DNA of 64,000 bases from Gemmatimonadota bacterium (GTDB lineage: Bacteria > JAAXHH01). A program made the translations under genes and the position numbers. Position 1 is the first letter of the stretch; each line of letters begins with the position of its first letter. The DNA lies in contig VXTP01000030.1 of NCBI GenBank assembly GCA_009837395.1, forward strand, positions 145,211-209,210. Direction: 5' to 3'. Of the stretch, positions 17,549 to 25,747 are shown one piece after another. The notes below the pieces were generated by a model. It had not been told where the DNA came from. It ran no database searches and saw only the letters and a program-made list of their open reading frames with translations.

Positions 17549-18382
17549 CTAGCGATTACGTGGAGGAATCCTGTCTCCGACGGGCCGGGGTATAGGTCTC
17601 CAGTAACCCGAGGGATCGGCGCCCCGGCAGATTACGGCCCGGTGGTATTCCGGGTAGCGGCCGCGCACGTCCGGCGGCAGGTACCGGATCGTCAGGCCGC
17701 ATCGACGGCGGTCGGATACATTCGGCTCGGACCCGTGCAACAAAAGATCGGTGTGCATGGAAATCTGGCCCGCCTTCATGACGAAGGGTACGGGATCGCC
17801 GCCCCACCTAAGCGGGTCGTGGACGGTCTGTCCCAGCACGTTGCGTTCGGCCTCTGTGCTGTTTTCGAAAGGGATCTGTCCGTGGAGGTGGGAACCTGGG
17901 ATGACCGTCATGGGTCCGTTTTCCTCTTCCACGTCGTCGATGGCCAGCCAGATCGTCACCACTTTGCTCGGGGTCAGGGGCCAGTAGGACGCGTCCTGGT
18001 GCCAGCTCACCCGCTGCACGTCGCCCGGCATCTTGCAGAAATAGTGGGTCATCTCGCAGATCAGCGTCTCCCCGACCAGGTCCTGCGCGTAGTCCAGTAT
18101 CCGTTCGTTCATGGCGAGATTGTAGATACCCTCGCAGTGCCGTTGCCAGCCGTTGATGGAGTAGCTGTTGTACCCTTCCTTCTCCGCGCGGGCCATCAGG
18201 TCTTCGAAATATGCTCGGTTCTCCTCGGCTTCTTGCGGGGTAAAGACGTCGAGGGGGCAGAGATATCCGTTCACGTTGAAGAAGCCGACCTGTTCGCGGG
18301 ATAGCGTTCTGGGGTGCTCGTTTGTTGCCGGGAAAAATCGAAGTTCCCGCTTCATCTCGGGCAAAGCATCGGTGATGGGCAT
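17549..18382 (-). CDS. PhyH-family dioxygenase
   Basis: A 277-residue PhyH protein with iron ligands H128-Q-D130 (SWHQDASYW) and H216 (LLLHGSEPN), the DDVEEENGPMTVIPGSH block and an arginine-rich C-terminal strand. The HQD-type core with WLAIDDVEEENG resembles the better studied phytanoyl-CoA/ectoine-hydroxylase side of the family. Start ATG 18382 is supported by AAAAGG seven bases upstream; the longer frame to 18694 has no coding character. It is convergent with the sigma/Ada locus, separated by 14 bases, and divergent from the J-domain gene. Confidence 0.92.
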   Translation of the reverse strand: MPITDALPEMKRELRFFPATNEHPRTLSREQVGFFNVNGYLCPLDVFTPQEAEENRAYFEDLMARAEKEGYNSYSINGWQRHCEGIYNLAMNERILDYAQDLVGETLICEMTHYFCKMPGDVQRVSWHQDASYWPLTPSKVVTIWLAIDDVEEENGPMTVIPGSHLHGQIPFENSTEAERNVLGQTVHDPLRWGGDPVPFVMKAGQISMHTDLLLHGSEPNVSDRRRCGLTIRYLPPDVRGRYPEYHRAVICRGADPSGYWRPIPRPVGDRIPPRNR

Positions 18383-18494
18383 GGGTGACCTTTTCGAGTT
18401 TCCGTTGGTGGGCGAACGTGGTCCGGTGGCGATGTTGAGTCGAGCGGCGCCGTTGAAGTCACGTAGCGACCTTGAATATACCGGCATAAATCGC

Positions 18495-18523
18495 TTGAGA
18501 CAACCCTTTGAATGACTTAAATA
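18495..18523 (+). promoter_or_regulatory. Candidate promoter placed for leaderless transcription of the J-domain gene
   Basis: TTGAGA (18495-18500) and TAAATA (18518-18523) are 17 bases apart. Transcription would begin about at the ATG (18531), and no Shine-Dalgarno sequence precedes that ATG, so the mRNA may be leaderless. Confidence 0.4.
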
Positions 18524-18530
18524 ACCATGT

Positions 18531-19361
18531 ATGGATGATACCACGAACAGGGCGCTGCATTCGCTTGACCTCGCTCCGGGCGCGTCGCTTGATGACGTGA
18601 AGAAATCGTACCGGGAACTGGCGCTGATCTGGCATCCGGACAAGGTGCCCGACCGGGTAAAGGACCGGGCCACCGCCAAGTTCACGGAGATCAACGAGGC
18701 CTACCAGTGGCTCGTCCGCAATCCGGAAAACCTGCGGGAATCTGCGTCAACCGGGGCGTCTTACCGGACAACTTCGCAGCGCCAGTCTCCCCCTCGCTAT
18801 CGTTCTTCCTCGCAATCTTCCCATACCCGAGCGGAGTATTCCAGGTCCGGCGCCTCCCGACCCGGCGCGTCAGGTCGAACCGGCGCTTCCTGGACCGACG
18901 CCTCCAGCGGTGCGGGAACCGGGTCGTCGACCGATCCGGCTGTTCAACGAGTCCGTCAGGCCGCTCGCGGCATCTGGACCGATACCAGGGCCGGCCTGTA
19001 CGTTTACCCCGATATCGACGCCGATCGGGCGGCGAACTTCATCGTTGCTTTGCAGCTTAACCATCGTTTCAGCGGTATGGCCGCGACGGTGAACGATCTG
19101 CTGGTGTTTTACGATATCGACGGCTCCGGTGAGGAAGGCATGGCCATCACCAGATCGAACCACCTGGTCAATAACAACACCGGGACCCTCTATGACATCG
19201 GCGACCTGGTGGAAGTCCGTTTGAAGGAGGGTTTCTTCTTCTGGAGTGAGATCGTGGTGCGTAGACGGGGAAGCCGGAAGTTGGAACTCGCGGGTTATGC
19301 GGAAAACGGGCCAGGGCGGGCGCTGGTGAGTATTCTCGGGAACCTGGTGTCCGAGGACTAG
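18531..19361 (+). CDS. J-domain protein with Ser/Thr-rich linker and unknown C-terminal domain
   Basis: A 276-residue DnaJ-type cochaperone. Residues 5-65 form a J domain with the Hsp70-stimulating H35-P-D37. Residues about 68-140 are a low-complexity Ser/Thr/Gly/Arg linker instead of the usual G/F region. The C-terminal 130 residues (GLYVYPDIDADRAANFIVAL, VFYDIDGSGEEGMAITRSNH, FFWSEIVVRRRGSRKL) look like a compact beta-rich domain I do not recognise; no zinc-finger or CTD client-binding region of DnaJ is present. Likely a specialised J protein that recruits DnaK to a particular client. Confidence 0.85.
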   Translation: MDDTTNRALHSLDLAPGASLDDVKKSYRELALIWHPDKVPDRVKDRATAKFTEINEAYQWLVRNPENLRESASTGASYRTTSQRQSPPRYRSSSQSSHTRAEYSRSGASRPGASGRTGASWTDASSGAGTGSSTDPAVQRVRQAARGIWTDTRAGLYVYPDIDADRAANFIVALQLNHRFSGMAATVNDLLVFYDIDGSGEEGMAITRSNHLVNNNTGTLYDIGDLVEVRLKEGFFFWSEIVVRRRGSRKLELAGYAENGPGRALVSILGNLVSED

Positions 19362-19404
19362 TGATTTGTTATAGCAATTCAAAGAAAGAAGGGAGAAAAC
19401 GATA

Positions 19405-19665
19405 GTGAAAGAACCTGGTTTAATTGACGATATTTACTATCAAGCAGGTCGAAATGCCGCCATCGAAATGTGCCTGGCGTCTTTAATCCATCAGGAACAC
19501 TATCCTGTCGTGTGGAATCGTCATGAAATGCTTGGTAGGTTACGACGGAAATACCCTGAGATGTTAAAGGATGGAGGGCAGTGGAGTAGATTTGAAAACG
19601 GTGTTAAAGATGGCCTGAACAATATGTTTATCAACTATCGAGAAGACCAGTTGGACGATGACTAA
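19405..19665 (+). CDS. Small hypothetical protein, AT-rich orphan
   Basis: An 86-residue acidic-tailed protein (ends REDQLDDD). The GTG start has GGGAG nine bases upstream. It has a plausible globular composition (YYQAGRNAAIEMCLASLIHQ, RLRRKYPEMLKDG) but no family I recognise. Codon use is AT-rich compared with the J-domain gene before it, marking the left edge of an accessory patch. No obvious partner gene. Confidence 0.6.
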   Translation: MKEPGLIDDIYYQAGRNAAIEMCLASLIHQEHYPVVWNRHEMLGRLRRKYPEMLKDGGQWSRFENGVKDGLNNMFINYREDQLDDD

Positions 19666-19807
19666 GGTCGTTGCAGTGTTGTCGGTAATTCCGTTATAGG
19701 CTGAGTCTTAACTATTCCCAATGCAACACAAAGCAAACTGAACCTACTACTGTAATGTTGAGTAAAGGTTTCTCTGTCACATGTATTTTGTACTGGGAGT
19801 CTACCGC

Positions 19808-19851
19808 ATAACGCCCCTATAACGCCCCTATAACGCCCCTATAACGCCCCT
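19808..19851. repeat. 11-bp perfect tandem repeat, four copies
   Basis: ATAACGCCCCT repeated exactly four times without spacers, in a 200-base non-coding gap between the small orphan gene and the truncated ATPase gene. Eleven bases is one DNA turn, so the copies lie on the same helix face. Confidence 0.9.
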
Positions 19852-19868
19852 AAGATTCATCTACGCCT

Positions 19869-21005
19869 CTACGCGCGTTTCCACCGCCCCGATTTTCCTC
19901 GCCCAGGGGACACGACCAGCCCGTGGTTTTGTAACTCCTCCAGTGCTCTACGCACTTGACGCTCGCTGACAGAAGGACCTAATCGGGCCTGGATCTCACG
20001 ACGCGTCAAACCATCTTCCGTGCTGGCCAGAAAGGCAAGTATCATCTCCTGTCGTTCGGAGTAACTGGCTATTCCTCCACGCCGCTGAGGCACGTACTGC
20101 CCGTGGCGGAACCGCACCGTGACGCACCAGCCGTCGTCTTCGATCTCGAGCATGGGGAGTCCGGCCGCGCTGGTCAGGTCCGACATCTTCAGCGTTCCGT
20201 GCCCCCATTCCTCTATGATCCCGCGTCGGTGGAACGCGCGGGCGATTAGTGGATTCCACGGACGTGATTCGTGCGGAACGAACAGCTTTTCCGGCGTCAA
20301 GCCGAAGTGCAGTGACCCAGCGGACGTGATCTCCAGGCGATCATCGTAGATCGCCGCGCCAATAGAACCTCCGCCAATGGAATAATCGCGATGGCACAAC
20401 GTGTTCGCCAGTGCCTCCCGCGTCGCAAGTGGTGGATAAAGCGGTTCGTCGATACGGTCGAAGCGATCGTCTTCGAACCGAGCGGCGATCGGCAGGCTGT
20501 CGCGCAGGAAACGTTCCGCGTTCGCAAGGAGCGTGAAGGCGTTGCCGTTGAACTGGCGATTGTCCAGAAAATGCATCTTGTCGGTACCCCGGAAACGGGC
20601 CACGCGAAGCAGGCATTGCGGCATATCTACCTCCAGCCGTTCGCCGTTGCCGAACAGCACGGCTGCGGCTCGAAGCAATACGCCATCGTGCAGCAGACCG
20701 AGTCCTCGCAGCAGATCGGCCGGCTCCCTGCTCGGTGGCTCATCCATGCGGCCGCGCCGAACGCCCTCAGCGACGACCCGTCGAATCTCCGCCACGTCGA
20801 GGTCGTTGATCGACCATCCTGCGGCAGGCTGATTTTCCCAGCGCTGCTCGCTGTGCATCCGTTCGAACAGCATCCGGTTGTACTCGTCCGGAGACATCGC
20901 CAGCGTGGTGTTTCCGACCCGGCGGTAAGCGTTGCCTCGGAAGATGTACGGCCTCGTCGGTCCCCGGCCCGTGCTGACCACGATGACTTCACGGCCACTA
21001 CCCAA
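19869..21005 (-). CDS. Schlafen/AlbA-type ATP-binding protein (RecG-related), 5' truncated
   Basis: A 378-residue remnant of the AlbA_2 plus HATPase family, usually annotated as ATP-dependent DNA helicase RecG-like or transcriptional regulator. Visible are the end of the AlbA_2 domain (IFRGNAYRRVGNTTLAMS), a middle DUF region, the GHKL-type ATP site (LANTLCHRDYSIGGGSIG, EWGHGTLKM) and a C-terminal winged helix (LTRREIQARLGPSVSERQVRRALEEL shortened: GLTRREIQARLG). Coding similarity continues upstream of the only possible start (TTG 21005) through PAFPTVERVSL, then hits a stop at about 21067, so roughly the first 80-90 residues have been lost. It is probably non-functional or acts without its nucleic-acid-binding domain. 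Confidence 0.75.
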   Translation of the reverse strand: MGSGREVIVVSTGRGPTRPYIFRGNAYRRVGNTTLAMSPDEYNRMLFERMHSEQRWENQPAAGWSINDLDVAEIRRVVAEGVRRGRMDEPPSREPADLLRGLGLLHDGVLLRAAAVLFGNGERLEVDMPQCLLRVARFRGTDKMHFLDNRQFNGNAFTLLANAERFLRDSLPIAARFEDDRFDRIDEPLYPPLATREALANTLCHRDYSIGGGSIGAAIYDDRLEITSAGSLHFGLTPEKLFVPHESRPWNPLIARAFHRRGIIEEWGHGTLKMSDLTSAAGLPMLEIEDDGWCVTVRFRHGQYVPQRRGGIASYSERQEMILAFLASTEDGLTRREIQARLGPSVSERQVRRALEELQNHGLVVSPGRGKSGRWKRA

Positions 21006-21139
21006 AGATACCCGCTCGACGGTCGGAAACGCCGGAGGTGGTGAGAGGGATGATATGTTTTGTATTCATGCTATCGTCTCCTGTTCACGCTGGTCTGTCA
21101 TACACACTGGTCTATCGGGAACAAGCAACTCGGATACAA

Positions 21140-23299
21140 CTATTCCATCAGCACATTCCTGAACCGGGCGATCGTCTCCCCGTCCAGGTCTTCGATCTGT
21201 ACTTCGCCGGACTCGAGTTCATACAGAAGGTCATCCAGATGCCTGTCGCGGTTCCTGAAGCGTTTGAAATCTGCTGTGGTCCTATCCTTGTGGATGAGTC
21301 TCAGTTGCTCCCGCTGCTCCGAAGTCGGATAGGTAAACTGCAACTCGAAACGCCGCGCTTTCAGTTTTTCATACTCAGCTTTCAACATGGCCATGGATTC
21401 ACCGAAACCAAGCACGCGAACCCACGCTTTGCTGCGCGTTATCGCCGTAAACAGACCAATTCGTACGCTCGCCAGATTACGAACCGCCGAATGGCAGTCC
21501 TGGGCATTGATGATGTAGACCATGCCGGCTTCGTTGCCCTTGGCGCGGTGAACCCCGGTCAGCGTCACCGATGCCTTGCCCGGTTTAAAGAAAGTATTCG
21601 GATCCGTGTCGACTCCGGCGAGATGGGATTTGATGCCCATTTCCTTCAAACGACGGCGTACCGGCTCGACGGCCAGTCGTGTCGAAAGAGGATCGGGGTT
21701 GATGACCATGATGTCGTCGTGTCGCAGTTCGTCCTTATTGAGGTTTTCGGCGATGGCCTCCGTCACCCAGTCCGTCTGTTCATCTGCGTTTCTGAAGGTG
21801 ACAAAACGGATCAGGTCATCGGGATCGGAATGGTCTTCCAGGAATCCGGGACTTGTATCTTCAGAACGGTCAAGGGTTACTGCCGATCCGTCGCGCAGTG
21901 CACCGGCCCGCACCCTGTAGCCAATGTCCTCCCAGATATGGGCCCGGTCGAACATCTGGACCAGACCGGTTTCCGCCCCATGGGACGGTTTCCGGTATAT
22001 CCCGAATCCAAGGGCAAAAGCGGTAGCCAGAACCGGCTTCGAGTTGCGGTAACATTTCGACAGCATGATATCCCGCCGCGGTGCGGGATGACCGGTATCG
22101 TCAAACCGCACTTTGGGCGATCCATCCTCGTTCTTCCCGAAAATCTCCTCTGGAGAAGGCAGAGAAATGCCGCGAAGACTCTGCAGTTCGTCATAGGCGT
22201 ACACCAGTCTCCCGGGGTCTTTGAGCAGTTTGAAGCAAAGCCTCAGAAAAATGGGCGGCAAATCCTGCGCCTCGTCGACAAATACCGCGTCGTAGACCGG
22301 TTCGAGTTCACGGGCATAAGCAAGGGCGTATTCGCACGCCCCCTCGAACTCCCTGCCTGGTCCGAATCTGCTGCGCGCCCTTCCGAAATCGAGAAACGCC
22401 ATGCCGTGCCGGCGACAGAACTCACGATAGATCCCCTCGCGGTCTTTACCCTTCCAGGAACCCCAGGCGCTTACGATACGCAGCTTATCCCAATCAGGTT
22501 CTGCGCCAGTCTGGTCCATGTGGAAGCTGTTGATCAGGCGACGAAAATGATCCTTGAGGGAACGTGAATTGAAGGTGACTGCGATGCGCCAGTCAGGATG
22601 ATACGCATGGAGATTGGCCGCTTTCAGCGCCAGTACGATGGTTTTGCCCGAACCCGCCAGACCACGAATGCGTTGTACGCCTTCGACCGTTTCCATGACG
22701 GTCTGACTTTGGATGTTGTCCAGTGTCGCGATCGATTTCTCGAGTTTTTCCAGCTTTGCGCCTCGCGATTCCTCCTCCGTTACGCTCCGACTTAATCCGC
22801 TTTTTCGAACCGTGGAAATGTGCTCAATCGCCGACAGCACCTTCTCACACATATCCTGGCCATGGGGACACGACCAGGTGAACCGGTTCAATGCCTGTAT
22901 GAGTGACGGTGCGTTCGCGAGCGGGTAATCGTCGATACGATGGGAATCCAGGTTCCTCAGTGCGGGAGCGAATGAGATGGTATGTATGGGAACCATAAGG
23001 TCCCGGCGCCGCATCAATGCCTGGTGGAACTTCAGCCGGGCTTCGAGCTTGTTGGCCGAATCGTCCTGCCGCACTCCGTAATCATCCGTGTCGTGTCCCT
23101 CGATGAGATCGAAAACGACCACGCCCATTTCGGCCGAAACCAGCAAGGCGTCAATCATCTGGAGTCCTTCGGACGTACTGTATATAGGATAGCCGATGAA
23201 CAAGCGCCCCGACCATGCGGATTGCTGTGAAACCACCTTCACCAGGGCTTCGCTTGACACGGGCTTCTGGCTGGTACCTCGAACGATATCGACACTCAT
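21140..23299 (-). CDS. UvrD/Rep-like superfamily 1 helicase with N-terminal nuclease-like domain
   Basis: A 719-residue protein. Walker A is GLAGSGKT at 213-220 and Walker B VFVDEAQD at 339-346, followed by SKCYRNSKPVLATAFALG, and the late helicase motif VTLTGVHRAKGNEAGMVYII and FTAITRSKAWVRV. Residues about 30-75 (RLFIGYPIYST, IDALLVSAEMGVVVFDLIEG) resemble a NERD/PD-(D/E)xK-like nuclease fold with spaced acidic residues. It probably unwinds and cleaves DNA, as in antiviral or repair proteins. Start ATG 23299 is backed by AAGGAA. It lies next to the truncated Schlafen-like gene and toxin-antitoxin genes, a setting typical of defence patches. Confidence 0.85.
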   Translation of the reverse strand: MSVDIVRGTSQKPVSSEALVKVVSQQSAWSGRLFIGYPIYSTSEGLQMIDALLVSAEMGVVVFDLIEGHDTDDYGVRQDDSANKLEARLKFHQALMRRRDLMVPIHTISFAPALRNLDSHRIDDYPLANAPSLIQALNRFTWSCPHGQDMCEKVLSAIEHISTVRKSGLSRSVTEEESRGAKLEKLEKSIATLDNIQSQTVMETVEGVQRIRGLAGSGKTIVLALKAANLHAYHPDWRIAVTFNSRSLKDHFRRLINSFHMDQTGAEPDWDKLRIVSAWGSWKGKDREGIYREFCRRHGMAFLDFGRARSRFGPGREFEGACEYALAYARELEPVYDAVFVDEAQDLPPIFLRLCFKLLKDPGRLVYAYDELQSLRGISLPSPEEIFGKNEDGSPKVRFDDTGHPAPRRDIMLSKCYRNSKPVLATAFALGFGIYRKPSHGAETGLVQMFDRAHIWEDIGYRVRAGALRDGSAVTLDRSEDTSPGFLEDHSDPDDLIRFVTFRNADEQTDWVTEAIAENLNKDELRHDDIMVINPDPLSTRLAVEPVRRRLKEMGIKSHLAGVDTDPNTFFKPGKASVTLTGVHRAKGNEAGMVYIINAQDCHSAVRNLASVRIGLFTAITRSKAWVRVLGFGESMAMLKAEYEKLKARRFELQFTYPTSEQREQLRLIHKDRTTADFKRFRNRDRHLDDLLYELESGEVQIEDLDGETIARFRNVLME

Positions 23300-23660
23300 G
23301 ACGATTCCTTTCCACCGAGTCGCTTCCACAATCGTACACGCATGCGCGACGCACGCGCCACGCACGCACCACGCACGCGTTTCAACGATTCGAAAGCGAC
23401 GGGTTCTTACGCAGTCCGGCAGCAGCCAGGCTGCGGCACAACTGGCTGTCCGTTCAGACTGCGTTTTTACGGTTGTATAATTGATTAGTGGAGAAAAACG
23501 AGAGAGTCTCGTAAGGAAACGTCAGATGAAGGGATGGCGTTTGTTGTCCTGTTTAGGAGACAACGCATGCTTCAGGAAAAACGGTATATTTGCTGTACAG
23601 TGAATAACGTATGAAGGTAGAGCGGGCCGAATGCGGCGACGGCGGTGCGCAGCCGCTGCT
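23300..23660. other. Non-coding gap with short repeats and a hairpin
   Basis: No convincing gene is present. Near 23345-23379 an 11-base unit ending ACGCACGC is repeated three times. At 23543-23564 GTTGTC and GACAAC can pair around CTGTTTAGGA, giving a hairpin without a T-run. A possible GTATAAT-like box lies near 23470-23480. AT content is raised between about 23470 and 23610. Confidence 0.5.
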
Positions 23661-23819
23661 TTAGCACCACCTGATCGTAGGTATCAAGTCGATGTTTGGG
23701 GTTTCGGGGGCGATATTGGGGCCGTGGGTCACGGCACAGTTGAGATCGGTAACCCGGCCGTGGTCGGAGAGCCAGACGAGGGCAGCTTGCTAGACGTCCA
23801 CTTCGGTGAGCACGGTCAT
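23661..23819 (-). pseudogene. Degenerate toxin gene downstream of the Phd-type antitoxin
   Basis: ATG at 23819 overlaps the antitoxin stop by ATGA, as expected for the second gene of a TA pair. The frame reads MTVLTEVDV and then a TAG; past it the same frame continues AALVWLSDHGRVTDLNC and NIAPETPNIDLIP before a second stop at 23661. This resembles a PIN-type toxin (start MTxLLDTNV..., end NPW) after a deletion and stop mutation. Assignment to PIN is tentative; that the toxin position is occupied by a broken frame is seen directly. Confidence 0.4.
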
Positions 23820-24100
23820 GGCGTCTTGCGATTGGTGCTGCGGTCCGGTATGGTCAGGTTGGAGCCGCGCGGTATGTTTTCCACCAGCCACTGACCGAGC
23901 GCTTTCCGCGGACCTTCCTTTCGCTCGCGCCAGACACGTTCCGGAATCACGACGAACGATCTGCGCATTCCGATGCGTTGCGGGCCTTCTTCTTCTGACA
24001 GGCGCAGTATCTCGGACAGCCGCGCCTTGGCCTCGGATACTTTCCAGACTCGTAGAGGTTTGACTTCGTGCTGATTCAATGTGCCACCTTTTAAGTTCAT
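23816..24100 (-). CDS. Phd/YefM-family antitoxin
   Basis: A 94-residue antitoxin. The core VSEAKARLSEILRLSEEEGPQRI (first part VSEAKARLSEILRLSEEEG) with MRRSFVVIPERVW is the typical Phd/YefM DNA-binding fold, followed by a C-terminal toxin-neutralising tail. Start ATG 24100 is preceded by a promoter with a perfect -35 box. The partner toxin appears degraded, so it may be an orphan antitoxin that could protect against related toxins. Confidence 0.78.
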   Translation of the reverse strand: MNLKGGTLNQHEVKPLRVWKVSEAKARLSEILRLSEEEGPQRIGMRRSFVVIPERVWRERKEGPRKALGQWLVENIPRGSNLTIPDRSTNRKTP

Positions 24101-24116
24101 ACCGTACCATTATGGA

Positions 24117-24146
24117 TTGCTATTTGAGTACTATTGCATCTGTCAA
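24117..24146 (-). promoter_or_regulatory. Promoter/operator of the Phd-type antitoxin
   Basis: TTGACA (24141-24146, minus strand) with a -10 of ATAGCA or TAGCAA 17-18 bases on. The spacer carries imperfect outward arms TGCnAT/ATnGCA that could be bound by the antitoxin. Confidence 0.45.
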
Positions 24147-24260
24147 GGGAAGTAAGTTCGGTGTTTAACCTAGAAGTTCTCCCACTGCCGTAAACGCAAC
24201 AACGTCCACCACTGCAGTCGAATCCGGCCCTGGTGCGTCAATTATCGCCCGTTTCAACCG

Positions 24261-24596
24261 TTATTCTGCGTACATCTCGGCGATGATGCGGCGCAACTGT
24301 GCCGCGCTTTCGGCGGAAAGGCTGTCGACATGTTGTCCCAGACGCTGCTTGCTGATAGCACGTATCTGGTCAACGGCAACCTCGGCGTCCTGCTCCGCGC
24401 ACCGCACTTGCAGACGCCCTCGCCAGCGTGGATGCAGTTTAGAGGTAAGGGGACAGACGACCACAGTCTCGAGGTGCCGGTTCATCTCATCGCGGCTGAC
24501 AATCACTACCGGCCTGGCCTTGCGAATTACAGCACTTTTGGTGGGATTCAAATCGGCCATATACACGGCGTACCGCCGGGGAAAAGGGGCCATCAA
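24261..24596 (-). CDS. mazF: MazF/PemK-family mRNA interferase toxin
   Basis: A 111-residue type II toxin that cleaves mRNA at specific short sequences. Family signatures: RRYAVYMADLNPTKSAVIRKARPVVIVSRDEMN in its key parts (YMADLNP, KARPVVIVSRDE), VVVCPLTSKL and AEVAVDQIRAISKQRL. The catalytic arginine and threonine positions (R in KARP, T in PLTSK) are kept. It overlaps the upstream MazE gene by four bases (translation coupling). Confidence 0.92.
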   Translation of the reverse strand: MMAPFPRRYAVYMADLNPTKSAVIRKARPVVIVSRDEMNRHLETVVVCPLTSKLHPRWRGRLQVRCAEQDAEVAVDQIRAISKQRLGQHVDSLSAESAAQLRRIIAEMYAE

Positions 24597-24847
24597 TCCA
24601 ATCCATCGGAAATAGTGAAGTCGAAGTCGCTCCAGTCCTCTGATTCTGCGGCCATGGCGCGGTAGGTCTCCTCCCAGGACAAGTTATGATTCACCTTGCC
24701 CCGCAAGACGACGCTTTCCTCCATCTCTTCCAGCGTCACCCGGTCACTCCATCCATACTTGTCCAGCAGCGACTTGGGTATACGGATGCCTCTGGAGTTT
24801 CCAATAGGAATCAGTTTGATTTCCCTGATGCGAGACGATTTGTCCAT
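24593..24847 (-). CDS. mazE: MazE/AbrB-family antitoxin
   Basis: An 84-residue antitoxin with an N-terminal SpoVT-AbrB swapped-hairpin domain (KLIPIGNSRGIRIPKSLLDKYG, key GNSRGIRIPK) and an acidic C-terminal tail (AAESEDWSDFDF) that would wrap MazF. Start ATG 24847 has GGGGGTGA about seven bases upstream; GTG 24856 is an alternative. It is preceded by a perfect palindrome overlapping the promoter, the expected autoregulatory site. Confidence 0.9.
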   Translation of the reverse strand: MDKSSRIREIKLIPIGNSRGIRIPKSLLDKYGWSDRVTLEEMEESVVLRGKVNHNLSWEETYRAMAAESEDWSDFDFTISDGLD

Positions 24848-24876
24848 ACATTTCACCCCCGCTGTGGGTTGATCAC

Positions 24877-24911
24877 GTAATTATAGTAATTACATTAATT
24901 GCCCGTGCCAA
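24877..24911 (-). promoter_or_regulatory. mazEF promoter with palindromic operator
   Basis: A perfect inverted repeat GTAATTA-TAG-TAATTAC (24877-24893) overlaps a minus-strand -10 (TACTAT 24883-24888, also TATAAT 24880-24885). TTGGCA (24906-24911) is 17 bases from TACTAT. Binding by MazE would block RNA polymerase. Confidence 0.6.
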
Positions 24912-25051
24912 TGCGATATCACCTATCGCTCCTGATTACCTGTCGAGCCAGACTCACCCTGATTTCCAAATCAAGTAAGTAGGATGCTTCTTGCCTTTCC
25001 TTTGTCATTTTCCTCCACTCCTCCGCTTACTCGCTGAACTCCTGGACCGTC

Positions 25052-25747
25052 TCACACCGGCCACTGCTCCTTCCGATAGCCCATATCCCAGAACATCCAC
25101 TCGTACCGGCTGGTCGTGACGTAGTGCCCCAGCATGGCCTCGCGGTCCTCAGCGGGAAGCCCGCGCGCGACGCGGTTGGTGATCTCGAGAACGGCGACGA
25201 CGCACTCGGCGAACTGCTCGCCGGCGTAGGTGTCGATCCATTGCTGGTACATGGGATCCGGTGATCCCTTTTCGGCCAGTGCCTTACCCACCTCCCAGTA
25301 GATCCAGTAGCAGGGGAGCACCACGGCCACGACCTCGTGGAAAGGCCGTCCGAAGGCCACGGAAAGCAGGTAGCTCGTATAGGCCTGACATACCGGCGCC
25401 TTGGGCGTGGCCCAGACCTCTTCAGACGACAGGCCGAAGACGTCGAAGAAGTTCTCCTGCATGGCCCGTTCTTCCACGAGACATCCCTTGGCGTGCTCGT
25501 TAAAGAGGATGATGGTGTCCTCGTCAGGTGCCTTCACCGCGGCGAGGCTCAGGGCCCGGGCGTAGTCCTTGAGATACAGCGCGTCCTGGACGGTGTAGAA
25601 TTCGAAGGCCGAACGGTCGAGGTCGCCGGAGGTAAGGCCCTTGATGAAGGGATGGGCGAGTATGGCGTCGTATATTGCGGCCGTCTCCGACCACATGATA
25701 TCGGTGATGTCGGCTTGCAACGCGCCTGCGGACTCGGGCGAGGTCAT
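25052..25747 (-). CDS. tenA: TenA-family aminopyrimidine aminohydrolase (thiaminase II)
   Basis: A 231-residue all-helical TenA protein that hydrolyses thiamin breakdown products to salvage the HMP pyrimidine. Conserved pieces are FYTVQDALYLKDYARAL, the active-site region VVLPCYWIYWEVG with C146, TYAGEQF and the C-terminal SRYEWMFWDMGY. The ATG overlaps the stop of the upstream PhyH gene by one base (TGATG), so the two are co-translated. No thiamin riboswitch (no CTGAGA-type thi-box) is visible upstream. Given its neighbours it may act on another aminopyrimidine-like compound. Confidence 0.9.
   Translation of the reverse strand: MTSPESAGALQADITDIMWSETAAIYDAILAHPFIKGLTSGDLDRSAFEFYTVQDALYLKDYARALSLAAVKAPDEDTIILFNEHAKGCLVEERAMQENFFDVFGLSSEEVWATPKAPVCQAYTSYLLSVAFGRPFHEVVAVVLPCYWIYWEVGKALAEKGSPDPMYQQWIDTYAGEQFAECVVAVLEITNRVARGLPAEDREAMLGHYVTTSRYEWMFWDMGYRKEQWPV

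Noticed and set aside
19808-19851. Possible CRISPR-like array
   Set aside because: Units are 11 bp with no spacers and there are no cas genes; simple tandem repeat.
23631-23894. 87-codon plus-strand frame in the gap after the helicase gene
   Set aside because: No ribosome-binding site, no family similarity, and it runs antisense to the Phd antitoxin and toxin remnant.
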